Below are positions 1 through 9,126 of a stretch of 64,000 nt of DNA, piece after piece. Origin of the DNA: CAYZWU01 sp964482235 (lineage in GTDB: Bacteria; Planctomycetota; B15-G4; CAYZWU01); contig CAYZWU010000002.1 of NCBI GenBank assembly GCA_964482235.1, positions 149,385 through 213,384 on the forward strand, read 5' to 3'. Both the position numbers and the translations under genes were made by a program. The notes under the pieces were generated by a model that ran no database searches, was not told the DNA's origin, and saw nothing but the letters and a program-made list of their open reading frames with translations. How positions within the stretch are numbered: the stretch's first letter is position 1; each line of letters starts with the position of its first letter.

Positions 1-206
1 CGTACGTGCGCACCGAGAATCCCAAGGGAGAGGTGGGCTACTTCGTGGTGAGCGATGGATCCCAGGTGCCGTACCGCGTGCGGATCAGGGCTCCGAGCTT
101 CAACAATCTGTCGATCATGGCCAAGGCTCTACCCGGTTTGATGATCGCCGACGTGGTGGCTTTCATCGGCTCGCTGGACATCGTTCTGGGTGACGTGGAC
201 CGCTAG
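1..206 (+). CDS. nuoD: NADH-quinone oxidoreductase subunit D (C-terminal part)
   Basis: Only the last ~68 codons lie in the window. The translated end (VSDGSQVPYRVRIRAPSF, then ADVVAFIGSLDIVLGDVDR) matches the highly conserved C-terminus of the 49 kDa/NuoD subunit of complex I, which helps form the quinone-binding site in the peripheral arm. The reading frame is open to the left edge, so this is a partial gene. It is followed after a short gap by nuoH, not by nuoE. The subunit call is secure from the C-terminal signature and from the neighbouring nuo genes. Confidence 0.93.
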   Translation, partial: YVRTENPKGEVGYFVVSDGSQVPYRVRIRAPSFNNLSIMAKALPGLMIADVVAFIGSLDIVLGDVDR

Positions 207-254
207 CGGTTCCGGCCCGGTGAGGTATTGCGGAAACATGGAGGAGAGGAGCGG

Positions 255-1334
255 ATGAAAGACCTCATCGAGTTTTTCGGCGGACTGGAGTTCCTGTCGG
301 AGAACGAGTTCCTGACCTATCTTCTGGCTTATGCCGTGGTTCTTGGCGCGGTCTTCGCGATCTACGGCCTCTTCGCCATGTTCGCCATCTGGATGGAGCG
401 CAAGGTTTCCGCCCACATGCAGTCCCGTCTCGGCCCCATGCGCACCGGAGCGTGGCACGGCTGGGCCCAGCCGATCGCCGACGCGATCAAGCTCTTCGTG
501 AAGGAGGATATCTGGCCGGCCAAGGCGGACAGGATCCTCTGGCTGCTCGCCCCCGGCGTGGTCTTCGCCGCGGCGCTAGCCTGCTTCGTGGCCCTCCCGA
601 TCTCCGAGGGCTGGGTGGTCAACGACCTGAACCTCGGTGTCTTCTTCGTCATCGCCATCGCCTCGATCGAGGTGGTGGGCGTCATCATGGCGGGATGGGG
701 GTCCAACAACAAGTGGTCGCTCTTCGGCGCCATCCGCCAAGGGGCGCAGGTGGTCTCGTACGAGATCCCGGCCGCCCTCGCCCTCATGGTGCCGATCCTG
801 ATGGCCGGATCCTTCAGCCTGACGGAGATCGTGGACGCCCAGAAGGGCGGGTCGTGGTACATCTGGTATTCGCCCTGGCTTCTCATTGCAGGCATCGTCT
901 ACTTCCTGGCATCCATCGCGGGATGCAAGAGGGCGCCTTTCGACATCCCCGAGGCCGAGTCCGAGCTGGTGGCCGGTTTTCACACCGAGTACTCGGGCCT
1001 CCGGTTCGCCATCTTCTTCATGGAGGAGTACGCCGCGGTCCTCGTGGTGTCCGCAATCTTCGCCACCGCCTTCCTGGGCGGCTGGCACCTGCCGTTCGTG
1101 GAACTCGAGTTTGACAGCTTCTGGATGATCCTGCTCGGCGCAATGATCTGCATGGCCAAGATCGTGTTCATGGTCTTCTTGCAGATGTGGCTGCGCTGGA
1201 CCCTACCCAGGCTGCGCGTGGATCAGGTCATGGCACTGGGTTACAAGTACCTGACCCCCTTCGCGTTCCTGGCCGTGGTCGGCGCCGCGATATACGAGTT
1301 CGCGGCGTGGCGGTGGATCCCCTTTGTTTTTTAG
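255..1334 (+). CDS. nuoH: NADH-quinone oxidoreductase subunit H
   Basis: This is a membrane protein of 359 residues with about eight hydrophobic helices. It carries the NuoH quinone-site loop (PFDIPEAESELVAG, then FHTEYSG) and FMEEYA at roughly residues 225-260. NuoH connects the peripheral arm to the membrane arm of complex I and forms the quinone tunnel. I chose ATG at 255 because GAGGAGAGGAG lies just upstream; an in-frame TTG at 228 would add nine residues without a better ribosome site. It follows nuoD by ~50 bp and precedes nuoI by 18 bp, so it is probably co-transcribed with both. Confidence 0.96.
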   Translation: MKDLIEFFGGLEFLSENEFLTYLLAYAVVLGAVFAIYGLFAMFAIWMERKVSAHMQSRLGPMRTGAWHGWAQPIADAIKLFVKEDIWPAKADRILWLLAPGVVFAAALACFVALPISEGWVVNDLNLGVFFVIAIASIEVVGVIMAGWGSNNKWSLFGAIRQGAQVVSYEIPAALALMVPILMAGSFSLTEIVDAQKGGSWYIWYSPWLLIAGIVYFLASIAGCKRAPFDIPEAESELVAGFHTEYSGLRFAIFFMEEYAAVLVVSAIFATAFLGGWHLPFVELEFDSFWMILLGAMICMAKIVFMVFLQMWLRWTLPRLRVDQVMALGYKYLTPFAFLAVVGAAIYEFAAWRWIPFVF

Positions 1335-1352
1335 TGAGAGTGAGACGCGGTT

Positions 1353-2021
1353 ATGAGCGCTTACTTCAAAGATCTATCCGAGGGTATCGTCACCACCCTG
1401 AAAGGGATGTCGGTCACGCTGAAGCACCTCTTCAGCAAACCGGTGACCGTTCAGTATCCTGACGAGAAGATCCCGATCTCCGACGCCTACCGGGGCATCC
1501 ACGAACTCAAACAGGAAGGATGCCGTGCCTGCAACCTCTGCGCCAAGGCCTGCCCGGTGGAGTGCATCGACATCGACTCCGACAGGCACATGAAACGTGT
1601 CGTGGAGCTGAAGGTCTTCTCCGTTGATTACAACAAGTGCATCTTCTGCGGTCTCTGCACCGAGGCCTGCCCCACGGACGTCCTCCTGATGACCAAGGAA
1701 TACGATCTTGCCACCGAGGACCGCAGCACCCTCGTGCGGAACATCCTCGAGTGGGTCGGCCTGAGAGACGAGGACAGGGAGACCATCAAGAAGCTCGAGG
1801 AGCAGGCGAGGAAGAAGGCCGAGGAGGAGGTGCGGAAGCAGACCCTCGAGGCGGAAGAGAAGGCTGAAAAGGCGGAAGAGGAGCCCGCAGGCAAGGCCGG
1901 CGACAAGGCGGACCCGCCCCCGGCAGAGGGGAAGGCCTCGAAGAAGAAGGCCCCGAAAAAGAAGGAAGCGGGCGGGGATCCTCCGGAAGAGAAGAAAAAG
2001 CCCGATCAGGAGGAGAAGTAG
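1353..2021 (+). CDS. nuoI: NADH-quinone oxidoreductase subunit I with long charged C-terminal tail
   Basis: This is the ferredoxin-like subunit of complex I, carrying clusters N6a and N6b. Two CxxCxxCxxxC motifs bind 4Fe-4S clusters: Cys57/60/63/67 and Cys96/99/102/106. The core ends near residue 140. A tail of about 80 residues follows, made almost entirely of Glu, Lys, Ala and Pro. It looks like a charged coiled coil leading into a disordered Lys-rich end, and is absent from typical ~160-180-residue NuoI proteins. The tail may be a docking surface for an electron donor, which would fit the missing nuoEFG, but that is inference. The stop codon abuts the nuoJ start. Confidence 0.95.
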   Translation: MSAYFKDLSEGIVTTLKGMSVTLKHLFSKPVTVQYPDEKIPISDAYRGIHELKQEGCRACNLCAKACPVECIDIDSDRHMKRVVELKVFSVDYNKCIFCGLCTEACPTDVLLMTKEYDLATEDRSTLVRNILEWVGLRDEDRETIKKLEEQARKKAEEEVRKQTLEAEEKAEKAEEEPAGKAGDKADPPPAEGKASKKKAPKKKEAGGDPPEEKKKPDQEEK

Positions 2022-2525
2022 ATGACCGAGTTCATGTTCTGGTTCTTCGCCAGCCTGACGGTCCTGGGCGCAATCCTTGTGGCCTTCCTGAAAAGGCTGG
2101 TCAACTCGGCCTTCGCCCTGGCCATGACCCTGGTCGGCGTGGCCGGGCTCTACTGGACCCTGGGCGCCGATTTTCTCGGCACGACCCAGGTCCTGGTCTA
2201 CGTGGGCGGCGTCACGGTCCTCATCCTCTACGGTGTGATGCTCACACCCAAGGATTCGACCAAGGTGCCGTGGATCCGGTTCGTCCCGGCCCTGGCCCTG
2301 ACGGCAGCCGTCGGCTTCCTGATCTACTCCGCCTGGGCCGGCGTGGAGCAGTTCATGGACAGCCGGGCCGGCCACATCAAGGCCATTCAGCCCACGGCCG
2401 AGGAGATCGGCAGATCGTTCCTGGAGAGGGAGAAGTATCTCGTTCCCTTCGAGCTGGCCTCCGTCCTTCTCCTGATCGTGGTCGTCGGGGCCGTCTTCAT
2501 CGCTCGCAGAAGAAAGGAGGTGTGA
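2022..2525 (+). CDS. nuoJ: NADH-quinone oxidoreductase subunit J
   Basis: A 167-residue membrane protein with five predicted helices. It includes the conserved helix-3 region LVYVGGVTVLILYGVML that makes the pi-bulge of NuoJ. It begins at the base after the nuoI stop, so translation is probably coupled. Positions and length are normal for the family. nuoK begins 3 bases after its end. Confidence 0.95.
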   Translation: MTEFMFWFFASLTVLGAILVAFLKRLVNSAFALAMTLVGVAGLYWTLGADFLGTTQVLVYVGGVTVLILYGVMLTPKDSTKVPWIRFVPALALTAAVGFLIYSAWAGVEQFMDSRAGHIKAIQPTAEEIGRSFLEREKYLVPFELASVLLLIVVVGAVFIARRRKEV

Positions 2526-2527
2526 TC

Positions 2528-2857
2528 ATGGATGGCGCTGTCACCGTCTATCCCGCCAGCGTGGCTCCCTACTTCGTGGTGAGCGCGATTCTCTTTCTCT
2601 GCGGCATCCTCACGATCCTCACCAGGAGAAACGCGATCTACATCCTCCTGGGCGTGGAGCTGATCCTGAACGCCGCGAACCTCAACTTCATCGCCTTCGC
2701 CCGCTACGGCGGCCTGGGCATCGACGGTCATATATTCGCGATTTTTGTCATTATCCTGGCGGCTTCGGAGGCTGCGGTGGCCCTGGCCATCATTCTCCAG
2801 ATATTCAACAGCTTCGGGAGCGTGGATCTCAACGAAACCAACCTCATGAAGAGGTAG
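2528..2857 (+). CDS. nuoK: NADH-quinone oxidoreductase subunit K
   Basis: A 109-residue protein with three membrane helices, the normal NuoK size. The two membrane-buried acidic residues of the proton path are present: Glu44 in the LLGVELILNAANLNF segment and Glu81 in AASEAAVALAI. I chose ATG 2528, preceded by AAAGGAGGTG, because it gives the standard N-terminus. It lies between nuoJ and nuoL in the usual order. Confidence 0.95.
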   Translation: MDGAVTVYPASVAPYFVVSAILFLCGILTILTRRNAIYILLGVELILNAANLNFIAFARYGGLGIDGHIFAIFVIILAASEAAVALAIILQIFNSFGSVDLNETNLMKR

Positions 2858-2935
2858 CGCACGGAACGACCCGGCAGCGGGGGACAGCCGCGCGGCGCGG
2901 CACCTGCTGGCAACCGAATCCGGAGTGAAGAGGTT

Positions 2936-5065
2936 ATGGAACAGTTTTTCGAAACCACGACGCCTGCATGGATCACACTGGCGATCGTCCTTCTGCCCCT
3001 GCTGGGTTTCACGATCCAGATCTTCTTCGGGAAGAGGCTCCCGCGGCAGGGGGACTGGGTTCCCACCGGGGCCATCGGGCTCAGCGCGGTCCTGGCCGTC
3101 TACCTGGGTGTCCAGATGTTCCGGTTGTGGGATCACAACCTCTGTTACGAGTCGATCTCCGAGGAGATCGGCTTCGTCTGGAAGTGGCTCGATTACGGGT
3201 CCGTCAAGCTTTACACGGGCGTGCTCCTCGACAACGCCGGCATCGTCATGCTGATGATGGTCACCGTGGTCTCCTTCTGCATCCACCTCTTCTCCATCGG
3301 CTACATGCACGGCGACAGGTACTATCCCAGGTTCTTCGCCTACCTCGGGCTCTTCTGCTTTTCCATGCTCGGTCTCGTGGCCAGCGACAACCTTCTTTTC
3401 ATGTTCATCTTCTGGGAGCTGGTGGGATTCTGCTCCTACCTGCTGATCGGATTCTTCTTCTACGAGGAGGAACCGCCGCGCGCGGCCAACAAGGCCTTCC
3501 TGGTCAACAAGGTGGGCGACTGCCTTTTCTTCGCCGGGATCATCATCGTCTACCACGTGACCGGCACCTTCAACTTCAATGCGATCTTCGAGTTCGTCCA
3601 GCAGGGCCACTGGTTCGAGACGGTGTCCAGCTCGGCGGTCTACTCGGGCTGGATCTCGCCCCAGGGGCTGCTGACCCTGGCCGGCGTCCTGATCTTCGGC
3701 GGCGCCGTCTCCAAGTCGGCGCAGTTCCCTCTGCATGTCTGGCTTCCCGACGCCATGGCCGGCCCCACGCCGGTGTCGGCTCTCATCCACGCCGCCACCA
3801 TGGTGGCAGCCGGCGTCTTCATGGTGGGCAGGATGTTCCCGTTCTTCACACCAACGGCGCTGCTGGTCATCGCCATCGTGGGAACGATCACCGCTCTCGT
3901 GGCGGCCACGATCGGCATCGTGCACAACGACATCAAGAAGGTGCTGGCCTACTCGACCTGCTCGCAGCTCGGCTACATGATGCTGGCCCTTGGGATCGGC
4001 GGCTTCACGGCCGGCCTCTTCCACCTGATAACCCACGCCTGCTTCAAGGCCTGCCTCTTTCTCGGCTCCGGCTCGGTGATCCACGCCGTGCACTCCCAGG
4101 ACATGCGCGACATGGGAGGGCTCCGCAGGAAGATGCCGATCACGCATCTCACCTTCCTGATATCCACCCTGGCGCTCACCGGCGTGCCGTGCCTGTCGGG
4201 CTACTTCTCCAAGGACGCGATCATCGCCAACGCCCTCGAGTGGGGGATGTCGGCCGGTGCGGCGGCCTACGTGCCCTGGGTATTCGCCAGCGCGGTGGCG
4301 TGCATGACCATGTTCTACATGATGCGGTTGATGTACATGACCTTCTGGGGCGAGCCGAAGAACCAGGAGAAGTTCGATCACGCCCACGAGTCGCCGCCCG
4401 TCATGACGATCCCGCTGATCATCCTCGCCTTCCTGGCGATCTTCGCCGCCGGCACAGTCCTGCCGTGGCAGACCGCGGCGGATACCTGGTACGGCGACCT
4501 GGTCCAGCGGCCCGATTGCGCAGCCATGGCCGACACGGCCCAGCTTCCCGAAGTGAAGCACGAGTTCGAGCACATGTACCATGAGATGCATCACGCGTCT
4601 CACACGGCGCACTACGTGGCCCTCGGCGTCTCGCTCTTCGTGGTGGCCCTCGGTTTCGTCCTGGCCTGGCTCTTCTACGGCAAGAAGACGCTGAGCGCCG
4701 AGAAGACGGCCAACTCGATCGGGCCGGTCTACAGGACGGTGGTCAACAAGTATTATCTCGACGATTTCAACGAAGTGGCCTTCGTGAAGGGGCTGCCGAA
4801 GTTCTGCAATCTATGGAAGGTGACGGTCGAGGCCTTCATCGACTTCTGCGTGAACTTCACCGGCTACCTCACCCGTTTCGTGGCTTTCATCCACGGGCTG
4901 ATCGACAAGTACGTGGTGGACGGCCTGGTCAACTTCTGGTGGTGGTTCACCCACCTTCTTTCCGGCAGTTTTCGCGTGCTCCAGACGGGCAGCGGCAAGG
5001 ACTACCTCGCCCTGGCTCTTCTCGGCGCGGTTCTCATAAGCCTGGTGATGATCTTCGTCAGGTAG
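2936..5065 (+). CDS. nuoL: NADH-quinone oxidoreductase subunit L
   Basis: A 709-residue antiporter-like subunit at the distal end of the membrane arm. The conserved proton-translocating core is visible (FWELVGFCSYLLIGFF; SAQFPLHVWLPDAM; AYSTCSQLGYMMLALG; HACFKACLFLGSGSVIH). A long C-terminal part follows, corresponding to the lateral helix and last membrane segment (RTVVNKYYLDDFNEV, and a hydrophobic end at the stop). The region around residues 475-545 is hydrophilic and rich in Glu and His. A 78-bp gap separates it from nuoK and 84 bp from nuoM, with no clear terminator in either gap. Confidence 0.95.
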   Translation: MEQFFETTTPAWITLAIVLLPLLGFTIQIFFGKRLPRQGDWVPTGAIGLSAVLAVYLGVQMFRLWDHNLCYESISEEIGFVWKWLDYGSVKLYTGVLLDNAGIVMLMMVTVVSFCIHLFSIGYMHGDRYYPRFFAYLGLFCFSMLGLVASDNLLFMFIFWELVGFCSYLLIGFFFYEEEPPRAANKAFLVNKVGDCLFFAGIIIVYHVTGTFNFNAIFEFVQQGHWFETVSSSAVYSGWISPQGLLTLAGVLIFGGAVSKSAQFPLHVWLPDAMAGPTPVSALIHAATMVAAGVFMVGRMFPFFTPTALLVIAIVGTITALVAATIGIVHNDIKKVLAYSTCSQLGYMMLALGIGGFTAGLFHLITHACFKACLFLGSGSVIHAVHSQDMRDMGGLRRKMPITHLTFLISTLALTGVPCLSGYFSKDAIIANALEWGMSAGAAAYVPWVFASAVACMTMFYMMRLMYMTFWGEPKNQEKFDHAHESPPVMTIPLIILAFLAIFAAGTVLPWQTAADTWYGDLVQRPDCAAMADTAQLPEVKHEFEHMYHEMHHASHTAHYVALGVSLFVVALGFVLAWLFYGKKTLSAEKTANSIGPVYRTVVNKYYLDDFNEVAFVKGLPKFCNLWKVTVEAFIDFCVNFTGYLTRFVAFIHGLIDKYVVDGLVNFWWWFTHLLSGSFRVLQTGSGKDYLALALLGAVLISLVMIFVR

Positions 5066-5149
5066 AGGTACGGTCTTCTGGTTTGCCGCCTCCCGGCCAT
5101 GCGGCCCGAGGCGCGGGTCAACAAAGATTACGGAAGGTCTTAACGACAG

Positions 5150-6814
5150 ATGGAACCAACCGCAGTCATGCAGGATGTGGTCAGCAACGGGGGCGGAATC
5201 CCCTTCCTGACACTGTTGTTTCTCGTACCCCTGATCGGGATGACCGTGATTCTCTTCATCCCGAGAGGCAAGACCGAGGCGATCAAGACCGTGGCCGCCG
5301 TGGCCACTGGCGTGCCGCTTCTTCTCGCAGGCTACCTCTGGGTGAGCTTCGAGTACAGCGACACGGCCATGCAGTGGGTCGAGAAGTGTCTGTGGATCGA
5401 TTACTTCAATATCGAGTACCACGTGGGTATCGACGGCCTCTCGATCCCTCTTGTCTTTCTCACGGTGCTCCTGCTTTTCATCGCCGTGTTCTCCTCGTGG
5501 AACGTGGAGAAGACACGGGGGGGCGCCAAGGGCTACTTCATGCTCCTGCTCCTTCTCGAGGTGGGAATCGTGGGTGTGTTCATCTCCCTCGACTTCTTCC
5601 TCTTCTACGTCTTCTGGGAGATCATGCTTCTCCCCATGTACTTCCTCATCGGGATCTGGGGAGGTCCGCGGCGCGAGTACGCGGCCATCAAGTTCTTCCT
5701 CTACACCCTGGTCGGCTCGGTGCTCATGCTCGTGGCCATGATCGCTATTTTCCTGGCGTCACCTCCTGAACTCGTGGCACAAATCGAGAAGCAGCAACTG
5801 GTCGAGGAGGGCAAGCTGCAGGAAGCCGAGGAGATCGAACCGCACCATACGTTCAATATCGTGATCCTGACCGAATTGGCCCGGGAGAAGGATCCTGAAA
5901 CGGGTGAGAATCTTAATCTGCTTGCCGGAGAGAACCTGGGAGTCAAGGGAGCTATTCTCGGGCTTCCATTCCTGAGATGGATCTGGCTTTTCTTCTTCAT
6001 CGGGTTCGCCATCAAGGTGCCCGTCTTCCCGTTCCACACCTGGCTTCCCGACGCCCACGTGGAGGCGCCCACCGCCATCTCCGTCATCCTGGCCGGGATC
6101 CTCCTGAAGCTGGGGGCGTACGGAATCCTCCGGATCAACTTCTGCATGCTGCCCGAGGAAACGAAGTACTTCGCCCATTTCATGGCCGTGCTGGGGATGA
6201 TCAACATCGTCTACGGTGCCTTCGTGGCCATGGCGCAAACGGACTTCAAGAAGCTTGTCGCCTACTCGTCGGTGAGCCACATGGGCTACGTGCTCCTTGG
6301 GGCCGCAGCCTTCACCGAGGCGGGCATCATCGGCGCGAACCTGCAGATCTTCAACCACGGCACGTCGTCGGCCATGCTCTTCCTCCTGGTGGGCGTTGTC
6401 TACGACCGCGCCCATCACAGGGATCTGAACGGGTTCGGCGGACTGGGGAGCAAGATGCCGGTCTACACGGGATTGATGACCGTGGGGGTATTCGCCTCCA
6501 TGGGTCTGCCCGGTCTGGCAGGTTTCGTGGGCGAGGCGCTCAGCCTCCTGGGAGCCTGGGAGGTCTACCCTGTCTACGTGCTCATCTCCCTGAGCGGCCT
6601 CATCGTGACCGCGGCTTTCTTTCTCTGGACCATCCAGCGTGTCTTCCTTGGACCGCTGAACGAGAAGTACAAGGCAATACAGGATGTGGACGGGCGCGAA
6701 ATCTTCTGCCTCGTCCCCCTGGCTTTCCTCTGCGTGCTGCTGGGTATCTTCCCTTTCCTCCTGATCGACTGGATGTATCCGGCGTTGAAAAACATCATCG
6801 ATAACCTGATGTAG
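5150..6814 (+). CDS. nuoM: NADH-quinone oxidoreductase subunit M
   Basis: A 554-residue antiporter-like proton-pumping subunit. The conserved Glu in FYVFWEIMLLPMYFLIGIWGG and the core segments FPFHTWLPDAHVEAPTA, AYSSVSHMGYVLLG and FNHGTSSAMLFLLVG are present. An extra soluble stretch of about 60 residues rich in Glu (roughly 205-270) interrupts the helix pattern between membrane segments. Most NuoM proteins have a short loop there, so this is a lineage-specific insertion. Gene order and spacing place it in the nuo operon. Confidence 0.95.
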   Translation: MEPTAVMQDVVSNGGGIPFLTLLFLVPLIGMTVILFIPRGKTEAIKTVAAVATGVPLLLAGYLWVSFEYSDTAMQWVEKCLWIDYFNIEYHVGIDGLSIPLVFLTVLLLFIAVFSSWNVEKTRGGAKGYFMLLLLLEVGIVGVFISLDFFLFYVFWEIMLLPMYFLIGIWGGPRREYAAIKFFLYTLVGSVLMLVAMIAIFLASPPELVAQIEKQQLVEEGKLQEAEEIEPHHTFNIVILTELAREKDPETGENLNLLAGENLGVKGAILGLPFLRWIWLFFFIGFAIKVPVFPFHTWLPDAHVEAPTAISVILAGILLKLGAYGILRINFCMLPEETKYFAHFMAVLGMINIVYGAFVAMAQTDFKKLVAYSSVSHMGYVLLGAAAFTEAGIIGANLQIFNHGTSSAMLFLLVGVVYDRAHHRDLNGFGGLGSKMPVYTGLMTVGVFASMGLPGLAGFVGEALSLLGAWEVYPVYVLISLSGLIVTAAFFLWTIQRVFLGPLNEKYKAIQDVDGREIFCLVPLAFLCVLLGIFPFLLIDWMYPALKNIIDNLM

Positions 6815-6872
6815 CACGGGGAGCCGACGGACCGAAGGAACATGACAAACAAATAGCGAAAGAGTCGATGCC

Positions 6873-8384
6873 ATGTCGCCCGAATACCTGAACGACCTTC
6901 ACTACATCTGGCCCGAAGTGGTGATGACCGTCGCCATTCTGCTGGCTCTCTTCTCCGACATGATCCTGGGGGGGAAGGACCAGAAGGTGACGGGTATCAT
7001 CTCCGTGCTCTGCACCTGCCTGGTGATCTACTTCCTGGCCCGGCTCATGGGTGAAGGGGTGGACCATGTCGCCTTCGGAATGGTGGTCGTGGACGGTTTC
7101 GCCCTCTTCTTCAAGCTCTTCACCGCCGTGGGGCTCCTCGTGGTGCTCTGTTTCTCCGTTTTCTTCAGGGAGTTCGACAGGGACGGCATCGGCGAGTTCT
7201 ACGCCGTCATCATGACCTCGGCGCTGGGCATCTTCTTCCTCGTCTCCACCGACCACATCCTGCTCCTCTACCTCGGCCTGGAGATCCTGTCGATCACGTC
7301 GTACGTGCTGGCCGGCTTCCTGAAGAAGGAGCGGCGCTCCAGCGAGGCGGCGCTCAAGTACCTGGTCTACGGCGCCCTCTCGTCCGGAGTGATGCTCTTC
7401 GGGCTCTCGATCCTCTTCGGGTTGACCGGAAGCTTCAGGCTCGACGAGATCGGCGGCATCATGTCGGCGGGCATCGGTATCGGCGAGGCGCAGCAGCCCT
7501 TCACCGTTGCGGCCCTGGTGGCGGCCGTGATGATCTTCATGGGTTTCCTCTTCAAGGTGGCCGCCTTCCCGTTCCACTTCTGGTGTCCCGACGTCTACGA
7601 GGGAGCGCCCACTCCGGTGACCACCTTCCTGGCGATCTGCTCCAAGGCGGCCGGATTCGCGCTGATCCTCCGCTTCGTGGGCGGCGTATTCGTGACCGGG
7701 GCCGACTCGATACGGGAATGGAACGGCGACCTGGCTTTCCTGGTCGCGGTCCTGGCTGCCGTGACCATGACGTACGGCAACATCACGGCCGTGAAGCAGT
7801 CCAACATGAAGCGGCTCCTCGCCTACTCGTCGATCGCCCATGCCGGCTACATCCTGATGGGCGTGGCCGCCTGGCTCGTTTCGATGGACTCAGGCGTCGG
7901 GCCAGACGCCGTGATCTTCTATCTCGTCACCTACCTGATCATGAACCTCGGCGCCTTCGGCGTGGTGATCTATCTCTCGAACCGCTACGGCAAGGAGACG
8001 GTGGAAGGCTACTCCGGTCTTGGCTGGCGATCGCCCTACGCAGCCGGCTTCATGACGATATTCCTCCTCTCCCTCACCGGGATCCCGCCGACGATCGGCT
8101 TCATCGGCAAGTGGAAGCTCTTCGTTGCCGTGCTCGACGAGAACGTGGGCATGTACTGGCTGGCCATCGTGGCGGCCCTCAACTCCGTCGTGGCGCTCTT
8201 CTACTACTTCCGGATCGCCAAGTCGCTGTTCCTGAAGAGCGAGGCGCCCGAAGGCTGCGAGCGCGAGGGCAGCTCTTTCCAGGGAGCTTTCGTGACCATC
8301 CTGGCCGTGCTCGGCGTGGCAACCTGCTACTTCGGCCTCTTCTGGAACAGGATCGACGATCTGATCCGCGCTTCCCTGCCCTGA
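6873..8384 (+). CDS. nuoN: NADH-quinone oxidoreductase subunit N
   Basis: A 503-residue antiporter-like membrane subunit next to NuoK in the complex. The conserved core is visible (YLGLEILSITSYVLAGF; AFPFHFWCPDVYEGAPTPV; AYSSIAHAGYILMG; LSLTGIPPTIGFIGKWKLF). It is the last nuo gene of the operon. A 283-bp gap separates it from the chemotaxis genes on the same strand. Confidence 0.95.
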   Translation: MSPEYLNDLHYIWPEVVMTVAILLALFSDMILGGKDQKVTGIISVLCTCLVIYFLARLMGEGVDHVAFGMVVVDGFALFFKLFTAVGLLVVLCFSVFFREFDRDGIGEFYAVIMTSALGIFFLVSTDHILLLYLGLEILSITSYVLAGFLKKERRSSEAALKYLVYGALSSGVMLFGLSILFGLTGSFRLDEIGGIMSAGIGIGEAQQPFTVAALVAAVMIFMGFLFKVAAFPFHFWCPDVYEGAPTPVTTFLAICSKAAGFALILRFVGGVFVTGADSIREWNGDLAFLVAVLAAVTMTYGNITAVKQSNMKRLLAYSSIAHAGYILMGVAAWLVSMDSGVGPDAVIFYLVTYLIMNLGAFGVVIYLSNRYGKETVEGYSGLGWRSPYAAGFMTIFLLSLTGIPPTIGFIGKWKLFVAVLDENVGMYWLAIVAALNSVVALFYYFRIAKSLFLKSEAPEGCEREGSSFQGAFVTILAVLGVATCYFGLFWNRIDDLIRASLP

Positions 8385-8667
8385 TCCGAAAAGGACCTCT
8401 CGCTGCCGAACTCGAACCATTGCCATGACAGCCGGTTGAGGCAATTCAGTCAGTCGGTTTGCGACATACCCTATTTCGAAATCCGGGCTCAAGTTTCAAC
8501 CACGTGATTTCCGAAGTAGAAGGCTAAATCCGTAGCAGGCGTGGGGATTTTCTCCGGAGAATATTCCCGACTTTCTACGTGCAGCCTTTGTGCAAAAACA
8601 GAATCGTTCAACACGTATTCCGTTGATTCCCTATGCGGTAGGGAGCGGTCCTCAGTCGCGGGAAGAG
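8385..8667. other. Intergenic region between nuoN and the chemosensory cluster
   Basis: This is the largest gap in the first 22 kb of same-strand genes. It holds no convincing open frame. It is the natural place for the nuo 3' end and the promoter of the chemosensory-hydrogenase run, but I cannot point to a definite terminator hairpin or to clear -35/-10 boxes. Confidence 0.4.
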
Positions 8668-9126
8668 ATGAACAGCAGCAACCAGTATGTCGTTTTCACG
8701 ATCGATGACCGGCGGTTCGGGCTCGCGCTCGAATCGGTGAAAAGGATTGTCCATGCCGTTGCCGTGACCCCGGTCTCGACGGTGTCCGAGCTCGTGCCGG
8801 GCATCATCAATCTGCAGGGAAACATCGTGCCCGTCGTCAACCTTCGCTGTCCTTTCGCCTTTCCGAGCCGGGAGATCGCCCTGGACGACCTGTTCGTCGT
8901 GGTGGAGATATCCGGGAGAGAAGCCGTTCTCGTGGTCGACAGCGTCGAGGGCCTCGTGGCGACCGGGGAACAGGAGCTCTTCGAGACCGAGTTCGGGCTT
9001 CCCGGGGCCGAGTTCATTCAAGGCGTCGTCAAGAGCGTCGATCAGTTGATTTTCATCTTCAACATCGAGCAGTTCCTGGTTTCTCTCGAGGTGAACGTGA
9101 GGGAAGGAGCGGGTACGGTTGATTGA
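8668..9126 (+). CDS. cheW: CheW-like chemotaxis coupling protein (first copy)
   Basis: A single CheW domain fills this 152-residue protein (VFTIDDRRFGLALESVKRIV; GIINLQGNIVPVVNLR; VVDSVEGLV; GVVKSVDQLIFIFNIEQFL). CheW couples the kinase CheA to chemoreceptors in the signalling array. I chose ATG 8668 because GGGAAGAG precedes it; an upstream in-frame GTG at 8590 would add 26 unconserved residues. Its last codons overlap the possible TTG start of cheR by 8 bases, so the two are translationally linked. It opens the che-mvh gene run. Confidence 0.9.
   Translation: MNSSNQYVVFTIDDRRFGLALESVKRIVHAVAVTPVSTVSELVPGIINLQGNIVPVVNLRCPFAFPSREIALDDLFVVVEISGREAVLVVDSVEGLVATGEQELFETEFGLPGAEFIQGVVKSVDQLIFIFNIEQFLVSLEVNVREGAGTVD

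Noticed and set aside
2387..4612. A 741-codon minus-strand open frame opposite nuoK and nuoL
   Set aside because: Same shadow effect of codon-position GC bias; the plus strand carries conserved complex I subunits over the whole stretch.
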